A stretch of 57,476 nt of DNA from an uncultured Afifella sp. (GCA_947259045.1 CAMYKZ010000011.1:1-57476); one strand, 5' to 3'; shown: positions 27,776 to 37,904, counted from the first letter of the stretch. Notes: generated by a model from the letters alone, not told the origin. Made by a program: numbers and translations.

Positions 27776-29269
27776 ATGAGCGACGATCAATTCAGGAGCT
27801 TGCGGCTTTACAACACGCTGAGCCGGCAGAAGGAGGACTTTCGTCCGATCGATGCCGGCAATGTGCGCATGTATGTCTGCGGGCCTACGGTGTACGATTA
27901 TGCCCATATCGGCAATGCCCGTCCGGCCATCGTCTTCGATGTGTTGTACCGATTGCTTCGCCATGTCTACGGCAAAGACCATGTCACCTATGTCCGCAAC
28001 ATCACCGACGTCGATGACAAGATCAACAAACGGGCCGCGGAGAGCTATCCCGACCTGCCGCTCAACGAGGCGATCCGAAAAGTCACCGATCCGACCGAAA
28101 AACAATATCATGCCGATGTCGCGGCCCTTGGCTGCCTGACGCCCGATGCCGAACCGCGGGCGACCGAACATATCGGCGAAATGCTGGCGGCGATCAAAAC
28201 GCTGATCGACAAGGGCCACGCCTATGTTGCCGAAGGCCATGTGCTGTTTGACGTCAAAAGCTGGCGCGCGCCCGACGGCGGCGACGGATATGGCCGCCTG
28301 TCACGCCGCTCGCTGGACGAGATGGTGGCCGGCGCGCGGGTCGAGGTGGCGCCCTACAAGCGCGACCCGATGGATTTTGTCTTGTGGAAACCGTCGGCGG
28401 AAAACGAGCCCGGCTGGGACAGTCCGTGGGGCACCGGCCGGCCCGGCTGGCATATCGAATGCACCGCCATGGCGGACAAATGGTTGTGGCAGGAGGCGCA
28501 GGCCGGATTGTCTGAGGCGGGCAGGGCGAAACCGCACCAGTTTGACATTCACGGCGGCGGTATCGACCTGGTGTTTCCGCACCACGAGAACGAACTGGCC
28601 CAGTCACGTTGCGCCCACGGCACGCCGGTGATGGCGAATGTCTGGATGCACAATGGATTTCTCCAGGTCGAAGGGCAGAAAATGTCCAAGAGCCTGGGCA
28701 ATTTCATCACCATCCATGATCTGCTTGAGACGGAGAAGTTCGGCGGCCGCAAATGGCCGGGCGAAGTTCTGCGGCTGGCGATGCTGAAGACCCACTACAG
28801 GCAACCCATAGACTGGACGGTGGCGGCGCTTGAAGAGGCGATGACGATCGGCGAGGGCTGGCGTGATCTGCTCACGGAAGCGGACTGGAAAGAGACCGGC
28901 GCGCCTGACAGCGGTTTTGTCGAAGCCTTGTGCGATGACCTCAACACGCATCAGGCGATCACACGCCTGCACGATCTGGCAAGGGAGGCGCGCCGAAGCC
29001 GCGCCGCGGCATCGCTTCTTCTCAACTCGGCGCAGGTTTTGGGCATGCTGCTGTCGCCAGACGAATTCGTCCGTGACGATTCGGACTTGAATCTCGACGA
29101 GGCGCAAATCGCCGCTCTGATCGCGGCGCGTGCGAAAGCCAGGGCAGAAAAGGACTGGGCACGTGGTGACGAGATCCGTGACGAACTGGGCGGCATGGGT
29201 GTCGCGCTGAAAGACGCCACGGACCCGGCGACCGGCGAGCTGGTCACCACCTGGGAGATCAAACGATGA
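27776..29269 (+). CDS. cysS: Cysteinyl-tRNA synthetase
   Basis: A 497-residue class I synthetase that charges tRNA-Cys. The HIGH-type motif is HIGN at 44-47, in [16 protein letters not shown], and KMSKS is at 302-306. Zinc ligands include Cys28 (VCGPT) and the segment [10 protein letters not shown] near 224, followed by [15 protein letters not shown] near 260. The length is slightly longer than the E. coli enzyme, as in other alphaproteobacteria. AGGGA precedes ATG 27776. The inverted repeat and a DUF559 gene follow directly. Confidence 0.96.
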   Translation: MSDDQFRSLRLYNTLSRQKEDFRPIDAGNVRMYVCGPTVYDYAHIGNARPAIVFDVLYRLLRHVYGKDHVTYVRNITDVDDKINKRAAESYPDLPLNEAIRKVTDPTEKQYHADVAALGCLTPDAEPRATEHIGEMLAAIKTLIDKGHAYVAEGHVLFDVKSWRAPDGGDGYGRLSRRSLDEMVAGARVEVAPYKRDPMDFVLWKPSAENEPGWDSPWGTGRPGWHIECTAMADKWLWQEAQAGLSEAGRAKPHQFDIHGGGIDLVFPHHENELAQSRCAHGTPVMANVWMHNGFLQVEGQKMSKSLGNFITIHDLLETEKFGGRKWPGEVLRLAMLKTHYRQPIDWTVAALEEAMTIGEGWRDLLTEADWKETGAPDSGFVEALCDDLNTHQAITRLHDLAREARRSRAAASLLLNSAQVLGMLLSPDEFVRDDSDLNLDEAQIAALIAARAKARAEKDWARGDEIRDELGGMGVALKDATDPATGELVTTWEIKR

Positions 29270-29283
29270 GCGGGCGCTGGACC

Positions 29284-29462
29284 GGCCCCACCCCGGCCCT
29301 GCGGGCCGACCCTCCCCGCAAGGGGGAGGGTAAAGTGGCGCTTGCCAGTTCGGCAGGCGCGAAATACTCAATCCTGGGCAATTTAGACCAACAAGGCATC
29401 TGCCAGGCTCCCATACCCTCCCCCTTGCGGGGAGGGTCGGCGCATCGCGCCGGGGTGGGGTC
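29284..29462. repeat. Long inverted repeat (about 49-bp arms) between cysS and the DUF559 gene
   Basis: The left arm 29284-29332 and right arm 29414-29462 are near-identical in opposite orientation. Each carries CCCCACCCCGG, a GC-rich small palindrome and CCCTCCCCGCAAGGGGGAGGG. About 80 bp of non-coding sequence lies between. Each arm contains its own short dyads, as in the palindromic intergenic repeats known in alphaproteobacteria. As RNA it would form a large hairpin. Confidence 0.85.
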
Positions 29463-29465
29463 TTG

Positions 29466-29897
29466 ATGCCACATACCAACATCAACCCGAAGACCAGAAA
29501 GCGGGCCCAGTCGCTGCGTCGCGAAATGACAAAGGCCGAGCGCATCATGTGGGACATGCTGCGTGACTTGAAACGAAGAGGCGCTCACTTTCGCCGTGAG
29601 GCGCCGGTCGGGCCGTATGTTGCAGATTTTGCCTGGCTGTCGGCAAAGATCATCGTCGAAGTCGATGGCGACAGCCATGAGGGCGAAGAAGCCCGCCAGC
29701 ATGATCAGGCCCGCACCGCATTTTTGAACAAGCAGGGTTTCAATGTTCTCCGGTTTGACAATCTCGATGTAATCAACGCCCGGGACCATGTGTATTTTCA
29801 ACTGGAGACAGCATTGTCACCGCATTTGACGCCCGGCGTCAGTGAAACGGAAGCCAAAGATGACTGCGCGACCAGGCGCAAGGACCGACAATCATGA
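29466..29897 (+). CDS. DUF559-domain protein (Vsr/restriction-endonuclease-like fold)
   Basis: A 143-residue protein with the DUF559 pattern: SLRREMTKAERIMWDMLRDL at the N-terminus, FRREAPVGPYVADFAW near 40, and the core IIVEVDGDSHE near 60 with the Asp/Glu residues expected of PD-(D/E)XK-type nucleases, then LNKQGFNVLRFDN. Nuclease activity is inferred from fold similarity only. The start is ATG 29466 (a TTG precedes it directly). The gene begins 4 bp after the right arm of the inverted repeat and overlaps cimA by 4 bp (ATGA), so it may be translationally coupled to cimA. Confidence 0.85.
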   Translation: MPHTNINPKTRKRAQSLRREMTKAERIMWDMLRDLKRRGAHFRREAPVGPYVADFAWLSAKIIVEVDGDSHEGEEARQHDQARTAFLNKQGFNVLRFDNLDVINARDHVYFQLETALSPHLTPGVSETEAKDDCATRRKDRQS

Positions 29898-31501
29898 CAA
29901 AACAACGGCTCTATCTTTTTGATACCACCTTGCGTGACGGCCAGCAGACGCCGGGCGTTGATTTTTCCCTGGAGGACAAGATCCAGATTGCCCGGATGCT
30001 GGACGATATCGGCATTGATTATGTCGAGGGCGGATATCCGGGCGCCAATCCGACCGATACTGAGTTTTTCAGCCAAAAGCGCACCTCAAAAGCCCGGTTC
30101 ACCGCCTTCGGCATGACCAAGCGCGCCGGGCGGTCGGTGGAAAACGATCCAGGCGTCCAGGGGCTGCTGCAGGCCGATGCGGACGCCATCTGCTACGTCG
30201 CCAAGGCCTGGGACTATCACGTCAAGGTGGCCCTCGGGTGCACCAATGAGGAAAACCTTGAAGGCATCACGGCCTCGGTGCAGGCCGCAATCGCCGCCGG
30301 GCGCGAGCCGATGGTCGATTGCGAGCATTTCTTCGACGGCTACAAGGCCAATCCGGACTATGCCAGGACGTGCGCAAAAACGGCGCTGGATGCCGGCGCG
30401 CGCTGGGTGATCCTGTGCGACACCAATGGCGGGACATTGCCTGACGAGGTTGAGCGGATCGTCGAAGACATGACCGACACTGTGCCAGGTGAAAAGCTTG
30501 GCATCCACGCTCACAATGACACCGGTCAGGCGATTGCCAATTCGCTGGCCGCCGTGCGCGCCGGCGCGCGACAGATTCAAGGCACCCTGAACGGCATCGG
30601 CGAACGGTGCGGCAACGCCAATCTTGCAGCGCTGATCCCGACGCTGATGCTGAAAGAGCGTTATGCAGATCGTTTCGAAACCGGCGTCAGCGCGCAAGGT
30701 CTGCGCGGCCTGACCCAGGTTTCCCATGCATTCGATGAATTGTTGAACCGGGCGCCGGACCGGCAAATGCCCTATGTCGGCTCCTCCGCGTTTGCCACCA
30801 AGGCAGGGATTCATGCCTCGGCGATCATGAAAGATCCGGAAACATACGAACATGTGAAACCGGAATCCGTCGGCAATACTCGCCGCGTCATGGTTTCCGA
30901 TCAGGCCGGCAAGTCAAACCTTTTGTCGGAATTGCAGCGGTTCGGCATTGCGGTTGCAAAAGACGATCCGCGGCTTGACGCCCTGATGGCAGATATCAAG
31001 GAGCGTGAAGCGACCGGATATGCCTATGAAGCCGCGGACGCTTCACTTGAACTTCTGGCGCTCCGGCGGCTCGGCTCGGTGCCGGAATTCTTCGAAGTCG
31101 AGAGTTTCCGGGTCAATGTGGAACGCCGGCACAATGCGCTTGGCGACCTTGTCACAATGTCGGAAGCGGTGGTCAAGGTGACTGTCAACGGCGAGCCGCG
31201 CATGTCGGTTGCCGAAGGCAACGGCCCGGTCAATGCGCTCGATCTGGCGCTGCGCAAGGATCTGGGAGACCTGTCCGGAATGATCAACGATCTGGAACTG
31301 GTGGATTACAAGGTGCGCATCCTGAATGGCGGCACGGAGGCCATTACCCGGGTCCTGATCGAAAGCCGCGACGGACCGGGAAACCGCTGGTTCACGGTTG
31401 GCGTGTCCTCCAACATCATCGACGCTTCATTCGAAGCGCTGCTCGATGCGATCACCTACAAGCTGATCAAGGCGTCAGAGGCCATGCAGGCGGCACAATA
31501 A
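29894..31501 (+). CDS. cimA: (R)-citramalate synthase
   Basis: A 535-residue enzyme of the isopropylmalate/citramalate synthase family, which joins pyruvate and acetyl-CoA to give citramalate, a route to 2-oxobutyrate and isoleucine. The N-terminal barrel shows TTLRDGQQTPGVDFS, the metal-site HAHNDTGQAIANS near 204 and GTLNGIGERCGNANL near 230. The C-terminal regulatory LeuA-dimer-like domain begins near 390. The length and sequence fit the TIGR00977 group rather than LeuA. AGGACC precedes the ATG, which overlaps the DUF559 stop. Its stop is 1 bp from that of the LOG-family gene. Confidence 0.9.
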   Translation: MTKQRLYLFDTTLRDGQQTPGVDFSLEDKIQIARMLDDIGIDYVEGGYPGANPTDTEFFSQKRTSKARFTAFGMTKRAGRSVENDPGVQGLLQADADAICYVAKAWDYHVKVALGCTNEENLEGITASVQAAIAAGREPMVDCEHFFDGYKANPDYARTCAKTALDAGARWVILCDTNGGTLPDEVERIVEDMTDTVPGEKLGIHAHNDTGQAIANSLAAVRAGARQIQGTLNGIGERCGNANLAALIPTLMLKERYADRFETGVSAQGLRGLTQVSHAFDELLNRAPDRQMPYVGSSAFATKAGIHASAIMKDPETYEHVKPESVGNTRRVMVSDQAGKSNLLSELQRFGIAVAKDDPRLDALMADIKEREATGYAYEAADASLELLALRRLGSVPEFFEVESFRVNVERRHNALGDLVTMSEAVVKVTVNGEPRMSVAEGNGPVNALDLALRKDLGDLSGMINDLELVDYKVRILNGGTEAITRVLIESRDGPGNRWFTVGVSSNIIDASFEALLDAITYKLIKASEAMQAAQ

Positions 31502-31502
31502 T

Positions 31503-32114
31503 TCAAAGCCGGCGGATCTCTTCCGCTTCCGCCGGTTTCTCCATGGCTTCGCGCGTCCTTTCCGATGCTGCCTGCTGAAGCATCGGCACGATTTCGTCCA
31601 CTCTGTCGGTGACAAGGTAGGAAACATCCATTGCCGGACGGATGAATTGCTCTTCTCGCATATGTCTGATCAGTTCGATCAGGGGTTGCCAGAATTGTTC
31701 GATATTGGCCAAAAGAATCGGCTTTTCATGCTGTCCCAACTGGATCCAGGTGAGCTGCTCAACCAGTTCCTCAAGGGTGCCTATGCCGCCGGGCAGGGCA
31801 ACAAAAGCCTCTGCACGGTCGAACATCATCATTTTGCGTTCATGCATGTCCTCCGTCACGATCAGTTCGCTGACGTCTTTGAACATGTCTTCCCGTCGTT
31901 CCAGAAACCGCGGGATGATTCCGGTGACTTCGCCGCCGGCATCGAGGGCCGCTCTGGCAATATGGCCCATCAGCCCGACCGAACCACCGCCATAAACCAG
32001 CCGGATGCCGGCTCGGGCCATGGAGGTGCCAAGTTCGGAAGCGGCCCGTGCATAAGCCTGGTCTTCCCCGTTTCCGGCCCCACAATAGACGCAAATCGAT
32101 TTCAAATCAGTCAT
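31503..32114 (-). CDS. LOG-family protein (TIGR00730 Rossmann fold)
   Basis: A 203-residue protein with the LOG signatures: ICVYCGAGNG at the N-terminus, YGGGSVGLMG near 41, and PGGIGTLEELVEQLTW near 108. Characterised members release adenine-type base from cytokinin or AMP nucleotides by phosphoribohydrolase action; others are annotated as putative lysine decarboxylases, which is doubtful. The physiological role in this organism is unknown. It is convergent with cimA. Confidence 0.88.
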   Translation of the reverse strand: MTDLKSICVYCGAGNGEDQAYARAASELGTSMARAGIRLVYGGGSVGLMGHIARAALDAGGEVTGIIPRFLERREDMFKDVSELIVTEDMHERKMMMFDRAEAFVALPGGIGTLEELVEQLTWIQLGQHEKPILLANIEQFWQPLIELIRHMREEQFIRPAMDVSYLVTDRVDEIVPMLQQAASERTREAMEKPAEAEEIRRL

Positions 32115-32300
32115 GAATCAAGCCTTCCACTTCCCGGTAACCTGCGTCAAGCGCTTCTCGGGCGCCTGAACAAATGACCAGACGTGGCCATCTGACGCTT
32201 GAGCCGGCGCGGCACAAGCCATACAATCGAATTGAACAACGACAGGACGAATCGAGTCGCATCCGGCGGCTGATTCGACTGGGAACGGGATACAAGCATT

Positions 32301-34187
32301 ATGTCGAGCCGGCAAATACAGATTGTCGTCGGGCTTCTGATCGTGTTTGCGATCGGTATCGCTCTTGTTATGTTAGCGAACAACAACCGCGAAAAACTGG
32401 CCATTCAGATGGAGGCGGAAAAGGTCGCGGCCCTGGCTGAGGCAAAAGAAGGCACCGTGAATGCCGAGGCTGCAGCCTCGGACAAAACGGTCAAACCAAG
32501 CTTCGATGTTGCCCGCTTCGAGCCGACCGGTGATGGTGTTGTTGCCGGATTGGCCAAACCTGGGGCATCGGTCGAATTGCTGGCGAACGGAGAACCGATC
32601 GCCTCGGCATCGGCAAATGAGGTCGGCGAATGGGTTATCGTGCTGAAAGAGCCGTTGAAGCCGGGCAATTACGATCTTTCGCTTAAGGCAACCACATCCG
32701 AGGCCGAAGCCTCTTTGTCGGAGGAATTCATCGCCGTCATGATTCCGGAAAGTTCAACCGGCGATGTGCTTGTGGTTGCGTCCCGACCCGGTCAGGCAAG
32801 CGAAATCCTGGCCCGGCCGCAAGCGGCCGTAAAACCGGAGGCCGATGCGGTTCAGGTCGCGTCTGCCGATACGACGGAAGGTGCAGCAGCGGATAGCGGT
32901 GCTGAGGTAGCGGAGCCGCCCGAAAATCCGCCGGCTGACACAGATACAGCCGCTACTTCGCCGGCTGAAGGCGCCGACGTCGCAGGTTCAGAAATTGCAA
33001 AGCCCAACGAAGCAACCGGCGCTGAAGCAAGGCCAATGGTCGATACCGCAGGAAAACCGGGTGCTGATGGGGCAGCCGGCACAGTTGCGGTGAACGGTTC
33101 GGAATCAGTCGAACAACCCGCAAACGGCGGCTCCGTGGATCAGATCGCCGAGACGACTGAAACAACTGCAGGCGAGACTGTTGTTGCCGCCACGCCGACG
33201 GAGGCGGGGGATGTTCAGCAAACATCGCAGGACATGGCTGCGGCAAGCGCAGAGCCGCAGGCGGATGAAACGCCTGTTGACGATAGCGCCGGGACCGACG
33301 TTGAAACGTCAACCGGGTCTGAGGCCGCCATTGTTGCTGTTGAGACAGCCTCACCGGAGGTCACAGCGAAAACCGATGCACAGCAGCAGGAAACGCAGAC
33401 TGCCAGCGCAACTGAAACGGTGCCGCGAACGAATGACGCAGCTGATCCTTCCATTGCAGTTGCCAATCCGGCGGACAACACGATGATGGCGGACAAACCG
33501 GCTGAACCGATGGAGGATGATTCCGGGGCATCTGTCGAAACGGACGTGGCCGCAACAGCGCCGGCAGCTGACGCGCCAGTGAAAGAAATGCAGGTCGCGA
33601 AAACCGAGAACATCGTCGGGCCGCTGCCTGAAGAACAGTCGTCCATGGAAAAGCCCAGGCCTGTAGTCCCCCTTGTGCTGGATGCCGTGGAGACGGAAGG
33701 CGATATGGTCTACGCGGCGGGAACCGGGAACTCCGGAACGACGGTGCGTGTTTATGTCGATGATTCCTATATCGGCGAGACCGTGACCGGTGACGACGGC
33801 AGATGGCTGCTGGAAACGCCGGCGTCAATTGCCGCCGGTAATGTCATTGTGCGTGCCGACGAACTTGAAACCGGAAATGCCGAGGTTGTCCGTCGGGCAG
33901 AGGTGCCGTTTGTCAAACAGGCAGACGCCGTCGCGCTGTTGCCGACATCGGCAACCGGCGGCGGTGGCGCCAGCGGGACATCGTCGGCCGAGGCTGTTGC
34001 CGGGCCGAAATCGATCATCATCAGAAGTGGTGACAATCTGTGGACCATTTCGCGCCGGACATACGGTCGTGGAATCCGGTATACAACCATCTACAACGCC
34101 AATGATGACCAGATCCGCAATCCGCACATGATCTTTCCCGGACAGGTTTTTGTCCTGCCGGAAGGGGATAGGTCCTGGACTCAATAA
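32301..34187 (+). CDS. LysM-domain envelope protein with Ig-like repeats
   Basis: A 628-residue protein anchored by one N-terminal helix (about residues 7-26). It has two Ig-like domains (about 68-155 and 450-535, each with a GxxxxV-ANG or VYVDDSYIG-type strand pattern). A long Ala/Glu/Thr/Pro-rich, acidic, low-complexity linker joins them (about 160-445). A C-terminal LysM domain (about 569-622) begins SIIIRSGDNLWTISRRTYG and should bind peptidoglycan. It probably spans the periplasm between inner membrane and cell wall. Related proteins are common in the Hyphomicrobiales. The linker composition explains many spurious antisense frames here. Confidence 0.88.
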   Translation: MSSRQIQIVVGLLIVFAIGIALVMLANNNREKLAIQMEAEKVAALAEAKEGTVNAEAAASDKTVKPSFDVARFEPTGDGVVAGLAKPGASVELLANGEPIASASANEVGEWVIVLKEPLKPGNYDLSLKATTSEAEASLSEEFIAVMIPESSTGDVLVVASRPGQASEILARPQAAVKPEADAVQVASADTTEGAAADSGAEVAEPPENPPADTDTAATSPAEGADVAGSEIAKPNEATGAEARPMVDTAGKPGADGAAGTVAVNGSESVEQPANGGSVDQIAETTETTAGETVVAATPTEAGDVQQTSQDMAAASAEPQADETPVDDSAGTDVETSTGSEAAIVAVETASPEVTAKTDAQQQETQTASATETVPRTNDAADPSIAVANPADNTMMADKPAEPMEDDSGASVETDVAATAPAADAPVKEMQVAKTENIVGPLPEEQSSMEKPRPVVPLVLDAVETEGDMVYAAGTGNSGTTVRVYVDDSYIGETVTGDDGRWLLETPASIAAGNVIVRADELETGNAEVVRRAEVPFVKQADAVALLPTSATGGGGASGTSSAEAVAGPKSIIIRSGDNLWTISRRTYGRGIRYTTIYNANDDQIRNPHMIFPGQVFVLPEGDRSWTQ

Positions 34188-34340
34188 TATCGCGTCCCAC
34201 GGCCCGGTTCTGCCCGGCCAGCCGGATCCCCAATCCGGCGCGTGCCTGGGAAAATCTGTCGGCGGCGTTCCCGGCGCGGCGTTTCTGACATCTGCCGGGC
34301 GGCGGGCCGACACGATGCTGCAGCCTGATTGGAGCCATTG

Positions 34341-36245
34341 ATGGCTGATGCAAGCCAAGGTCAGTCTGACCGTAAAATTAGCGCTGACCGGGGCGAGACG
34401 CTCAGAACCTTGCGCAATCTCTGGCCCTATATGTGGCCCTCGCGCCGTCCGGATCTGAAACGCCGGGTGCTGATTGCCTTTGTTGCGTTGGTGATCGCAA
34501 AGCTTGTCACGGTTCTGGTGCCCTATTTTTTCAAGTGGGTCACGGATGCGCTGGCCGGCGAGGGCGGCGGCCCTTCCTATCTTCCACTGTTCCTTCTGAC
34601 GCCGATCATGCTGGTGGTTGCCTACAATACCGGCCGCGTGCTGATGATCGGATTCAATCAGTTGCGTGATGCCCTGTTTGCCCGCGTCGGCCAGTACGCC
34701 GTGCGTCAGCTTGCTCGGCGGACCTTCGTGCATATGCATCAATTGTCGCTTCGCTACCATCTGTCCCGGCGGACCGGCGGCCTTTCACGGGTCATCGAGC
34801 GCGGCACCAAGGGCATTGAAACGATCGTTCGATTTACGATCCTCAACTCGGCGCCGACGGCGATCGAATTTTCGCTGATGGCTGCTGTCATCTGGTACCA
34901 GTTCAGTTTTGTATATGTCGTTATTATCGGTATCACGATCTGGGCCTATATCTGGTTCACGGTACGCGCGAGCGACTGGCGGATCAATATCCGCCGCGAG
35001 ATGAACGACAGTGATACCGAAGCCAGTTCCAAGGCGGTCGACTCGTTGCTGAACTTCGAGACCGTCAAATATTTCGGCAATGAAAAGATGGAGGCGGACC
35101 GGTTTGACACGTCCATGGCCCGTTATGAGCAGGCCGCGACCAGAACCTGGACATCCCTGGCCTGGCTCAATCTGGGCCAGACTGTCATCTTCTCAATCGG
35201 CATGGGGCTGTGCATGATCCTTTCCGCCCGGGCGGTCATGGCAGGCGAGCAGACGATCGGTGACTTTGTTCTCATCAACGCGCTTTTGATGCAGCTTTCA
35301 ATTCCACTCAATTTCATCGGCTTTGTCTATCGCGAGATCAAACAGGGCCTGGCTGACATCGAAACCATGTTCAACCTGTTGAACGTCGCGCCGGAGGTTC
35401 TCGACAAGCCCGATGCGCCGGCACTCATCGTCAGCGACGGTGCCATCCGGTTCAACGATGTGCATTTTCACTATGATCCGGACCGTCCGATCCTGAAGGG
35501 CGTCAGTTTTGAAGTTCCGGCGGGCGCAAAGGTGGCGATCGTCGGGCCGTCGGGGGCCGGTAAATCGACGCTCTCCAGGCTTCTCTACCGGTTCTATGAT
35601 GTGACGGCCGGTTCGGTCGAGATTGATGGCCAGGATCTGCGCGATGTTCAGCAGGACACCGTTCGCGCCGCCATCGGCATGGTGCCGCAGGATACGGTGC
35701 TGTTCAATGACACGATTGGCTACAATATCCGCTATGGCCGCTGGGGTGCCGACGACCATTTGGTTCAGGAGGCTGCGGCGATGGCGCAGATCGGTGAATT
35801 CATCGACAGTCTGCCGGACGGATACAAAACGCCGGTCGGCGAGCGCGGCCTCAAATTATCCGGCGGCGAGAAACAGCGCGTCGCGATTGCGCGGACGATC
35901 CTGAAGGCGCCGCCGATCCTCATACTCGACGAGGCGACATCCGCGCTGGATACGGCAACCGAGCAGGAAATACAGTCGGCGCTCGATCAGGTATCGCGCG
36001 ACCGGACAACATTGATGATCGCCCACCGTTTGTCGACCGTTGTCGACGCCGATCAGATCATCGTTCTGAAAGACGGCGTGATTGCCGAACGCGGCAATCA
36101 TGCCGAGCTCCTGGATCACGACGGATTGTACGCGGCAATGTGGTCGAGACAGCGCGAGGCTGACGAAGCCGCCGAGCGTTTGCGCCGGACACGCGAGGAG
36201 GCAAGGGACTTTTTCCCGCAAAAAGACACGGCCGATCCGGTTTGA
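34341..36245 (+). CDS. ABC transporter, Atm1-type exporter
   Basis: A 634-residue half-transporter with a six-helix membrane domain fused to an ATPase. Walker A is GPSGAGKST at 402-410, the signature LSGGEKQR near 507, Walker B ILILDEATSALD near 527 and the switch AHRLST near 560. The closest named group is Atm1/HMT1, which exports glutathione-derived or persulfide compounds and heavy-metal conjugates. The start ATG 34341 follows GGAG at 6 bases; an upstream TTG (34329) is unlikely. It lies about 150 bp after the LysM gene and 102 bp before psd. Confidence 0.9.
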   Translation: MADASQGQSDRKISADRGETLRTLRNLWPYMWPSRRPDLKRRVLIAFVALVIAKLVTVLVPYFFKWVTDALAGEGGGPSYLPLFLLTPIMLVVAYNTGRVLMIGFNQLRDALFARVGQYAVRQLARRTFVHMHQLSLRYHLSRRTGGLSRVIERGTKGIETIVRFTILNSAPTAIEFSLMAAVIWYQFSFVYVVIIGITIWAYIWFTVRASDWRINIRREMNDSDTEASSKAVDSLLNFETVKYFGNEKMEADRFDTSMARYEQAATRTWTSLAWLNLGQTVIFSIGMGLCMILSARAVMAGEQTIGDFVLINALLMQLSIPLNFIGFVYREIKQGLADIETMFNLLNVAPEVLDKPDAPALIVSDGAIRFNDVHFHYDPDRPILKGVSFEVPAGAKVAIVGPSGAGKSTLSRLLYRFYDVTAGSVEIDGQDLRDVQQDTVRAAIGMVPQDTVLFNDTIGYNIRYGRWGADDHLVQEAAAMAQIGEFIDSLPDGYKTPVGERGLKLSGGEKQRVAIARTILKAPPILILDEATSALDTATEQEIQSALDQVSRDRTTLMIAHRLSTVVDADQIIVLKDGVIAERGNHAELLDHDGLYAAMWSRQREADEAAERLRRTREEARDFFPQKDTADPV

Positions 36246-36273
36246 GCGGGAATGTCGGGGTGAAGAAACTTCT

Positions 36274-36351
36274 ATGCAGCGCAACCTCTTACGATTAAGA
36301 CAGCAGCCGGTCCGACCGGATCAGCAAGCTGAGCAAAATCAGGTCCAATGA
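36274..36351 (+). CDS. Possible 25-residue leader ORF coupled to psd
   Basis: ATG 36274 is preceded by GGGGTGAAG. The 25-codon frame (begins QRNLLRLRQQPV) ends in a TGA that overlaps the ATG of psd as ATGA. Such an arrangement would couple translation of psd to the leader. There is no independent evidence of expression. Confidence 0.3.
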   Translation: MQRNLLRLRQQPVRPDQQAEQNQVQ

Positions 36352-37052
36352 GTATTTCCAGATCCATCCGTGAAGCCATCCCGCCAATCCACAAGGCCGG
36401 ATATCCGTTTATCGCCGTGACGGCGGCTGTTGCCGTTCTTACCGGCCTGATATTCCATCAGGCGTTTTTCTGGCTATTGGCGATACTGACCGGCTGGATG
36501 GTGGTGTTTTTCCGCGACCCGGACCGGGTTACGCCATCCGGACAAGGGTTGATCATCAGTCCGGCCGATGGCCGGGTGGAACCGATCGTTTCGGTTTCAC
36601 CGCCGGCGGAGCTGGGGCTTGGACCGGCACGCAGGGTTCGGGTCTCGATATTCATGAACGTCTTTGATTGCCATGTGAACCGCTCGCCGGTTGATGGCCA
36701 GATCCGGCGGATTGCCTATAAACCCGGCAAGTTTTTCAGTGCCGACATGGACAAGGCAAGCGAGGACAATGAGCGAAATTGCCTTTTGATCGACCTTGAG
36801 AACGGTCAGAACCTGGCAGTTGTTCAGATCGCCGGACTGGTTGCCCGGCGAATCCTGTGCTGGAGCAGGGAGCACCAGACAATGAAAGCCGGCGAGCGGT
36901 TTGGCATGATCCGGTTTGGCTCCCGTCTTGACGTTTACCTGCCCGATGGGGCGACGGTGGATGTGCTGCCCGGCCAGCGCGCCGTCGCAGGTGAAACGGT
37001 GATTGCTTGGCTGTCGAATGCCGCTCTCGCCGAGCCGGGCAAAAACGGATAG
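36348..37052 (+). CDS. psd: Phosphatidylserine decarboxylase
   Basis: A 234-residue decarboxylase that converts phosphatidylserine to phosphatidylethanolamine at the inner membrane. One or two hydrophobic helices are near residues 20-50. The self-cleavage site is RFGSRLD, with Gly191-Ser192; cleavage makes the pyruvoyl group on Ser192. HVNRSPVDG near 108 is also conserved. The length fits the short bacterial type. It lies 9 bp before pssA, so the two steps of PE synthesis form one operon. Confidence 0.95.
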   Translation: MSISRSIREAIPPIHKAGYPFIAVTAAVAVLTGLIFHQAFFWLLAILTGWMVVFFRDPDRVTPSGQGLIISPADGRVEPIVSVSPPAELGLGPARRVRVSIFMNVFDCHVNRSPVDGQIRRIAYKPGKFFSADMDKASEDNERNCLLIDLENGQNLAVVQIAGLVARRILCWSREHQTMKAGERFGMIRFGSRLDVYLPDGATVDVLPGQRAVAGETVIAWLSNAALAEPGKNG

Positions 37053-37061
37053 TCTGGAATC

Positions 37062-37904
37062 ATGACAAGCCTCTTTCCATCAGTGGATCCTGGCAGCAAG
37101 AAGGGCGGTAAATCCGGCCGAATGGTGCCGTTCCGCGCCATTGTCCCGAATTTGATCACATTGCTTGCCCTTTGTGCCGGTCTGTCATCGATTCCGCTGG
37201 CCATGCAAGCCCGGTTTGACCTGGCGATCTGGGCAATCCTGGCGGCGGCCATTCTGGATGGGCTTGATGGCCGGGTCGCGCGGCTGCTGAAATCCACGTC
37301 CAATTTTGGCGCGCAACTGGATTCGCTGGCCGATTTCGTGAATTTCGGCGTTGCTCCGGCCTTGCTGCTTTACATCTGGGCGCTCAAGGAGATTGGTCCG
37401 ATCGGATGGATGGCCTGTCTGGTCTATGCCATTTGCGCCGCTTTGCGGTTGGCCCGCTTCAATGTAGCGCTTGAAGGCGAGCCGCAGCCCGATTGGCAAA
37501 AGGATTATTTTATCGGCGTACCGTCGCCTGCCGGCGCAATCGTTGTGCTTTTTCCACTGTCGCTGGCGCGCAGCGGCATCGCAATCTATGAATTCCCGTT
37601 TGTTATTGCAGCATTCACGATTCTCGTCGGCCTGCTGATGGTCAGCCGGCTTCCGACCTATTCCGGCAAACGGGCCGGGGCCCGGATCCCCGGTGAATCG
37701 GTGATGCCGCTGTTTGTGATCGTGGTTATCCTTGCGGGCCTTCTGGCCAGTTACACATTCCAGGTTCTGGCAATCGGCACTGCCGCCTACATTGTCCATT
37801 TCCCGTTTGCCTGGAGGACCTGGCGCAAGCGGTTGGCCGCACAGGAAACCGCCCCGGACGCATCTGCGGCCATTCCGGAAGCCGGCGACAGGATCGAAGA
37901 CTGA
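37062..37904 (+). CDS. pssA: Phosphatidylserine synthase (CDP-alcohol phosphatidyltransferase)
   Basis: A 280-residue membrane enzyme that makes phosphatidylserine from CDP-diacylglycerol and serine, feeding psd just upstream. The CDP-alcohol phosphotransferase motif DGLDGRVARLL followed by FGAQLDSLADFVNFG is complete (near residues 66-92). About eight hydrophobic helices follow. The N-terminus is basic and Gly/Ser-rich. It converges with the RND permease gene (10 bp between stops). Confidence 0.95.
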   Translation: MTSLFPSVDPGSKKGGKSGRMVPFRAIVPNLITLLALCAGLSSIPLAMQARFDLAIWAILAAAILDGLDGRVARLLKSTSNFGAQLDSLADFVNFGVAPALLLYIWALKEIGPIGWMACLVYAICAALRLARFNVALEGEPQPDWQKDYFIGVPSPAGAIVVLFPLSLARSGIAIYEFPFVIAAFTILVGLLMVSRLPTYSGKRAGARIPGESVMPLFVIVVILAGLLASYTFQVLAIGTAAYIVHFPFAWRTWRKRLAAQETAPDASAAIPEAGDRIED

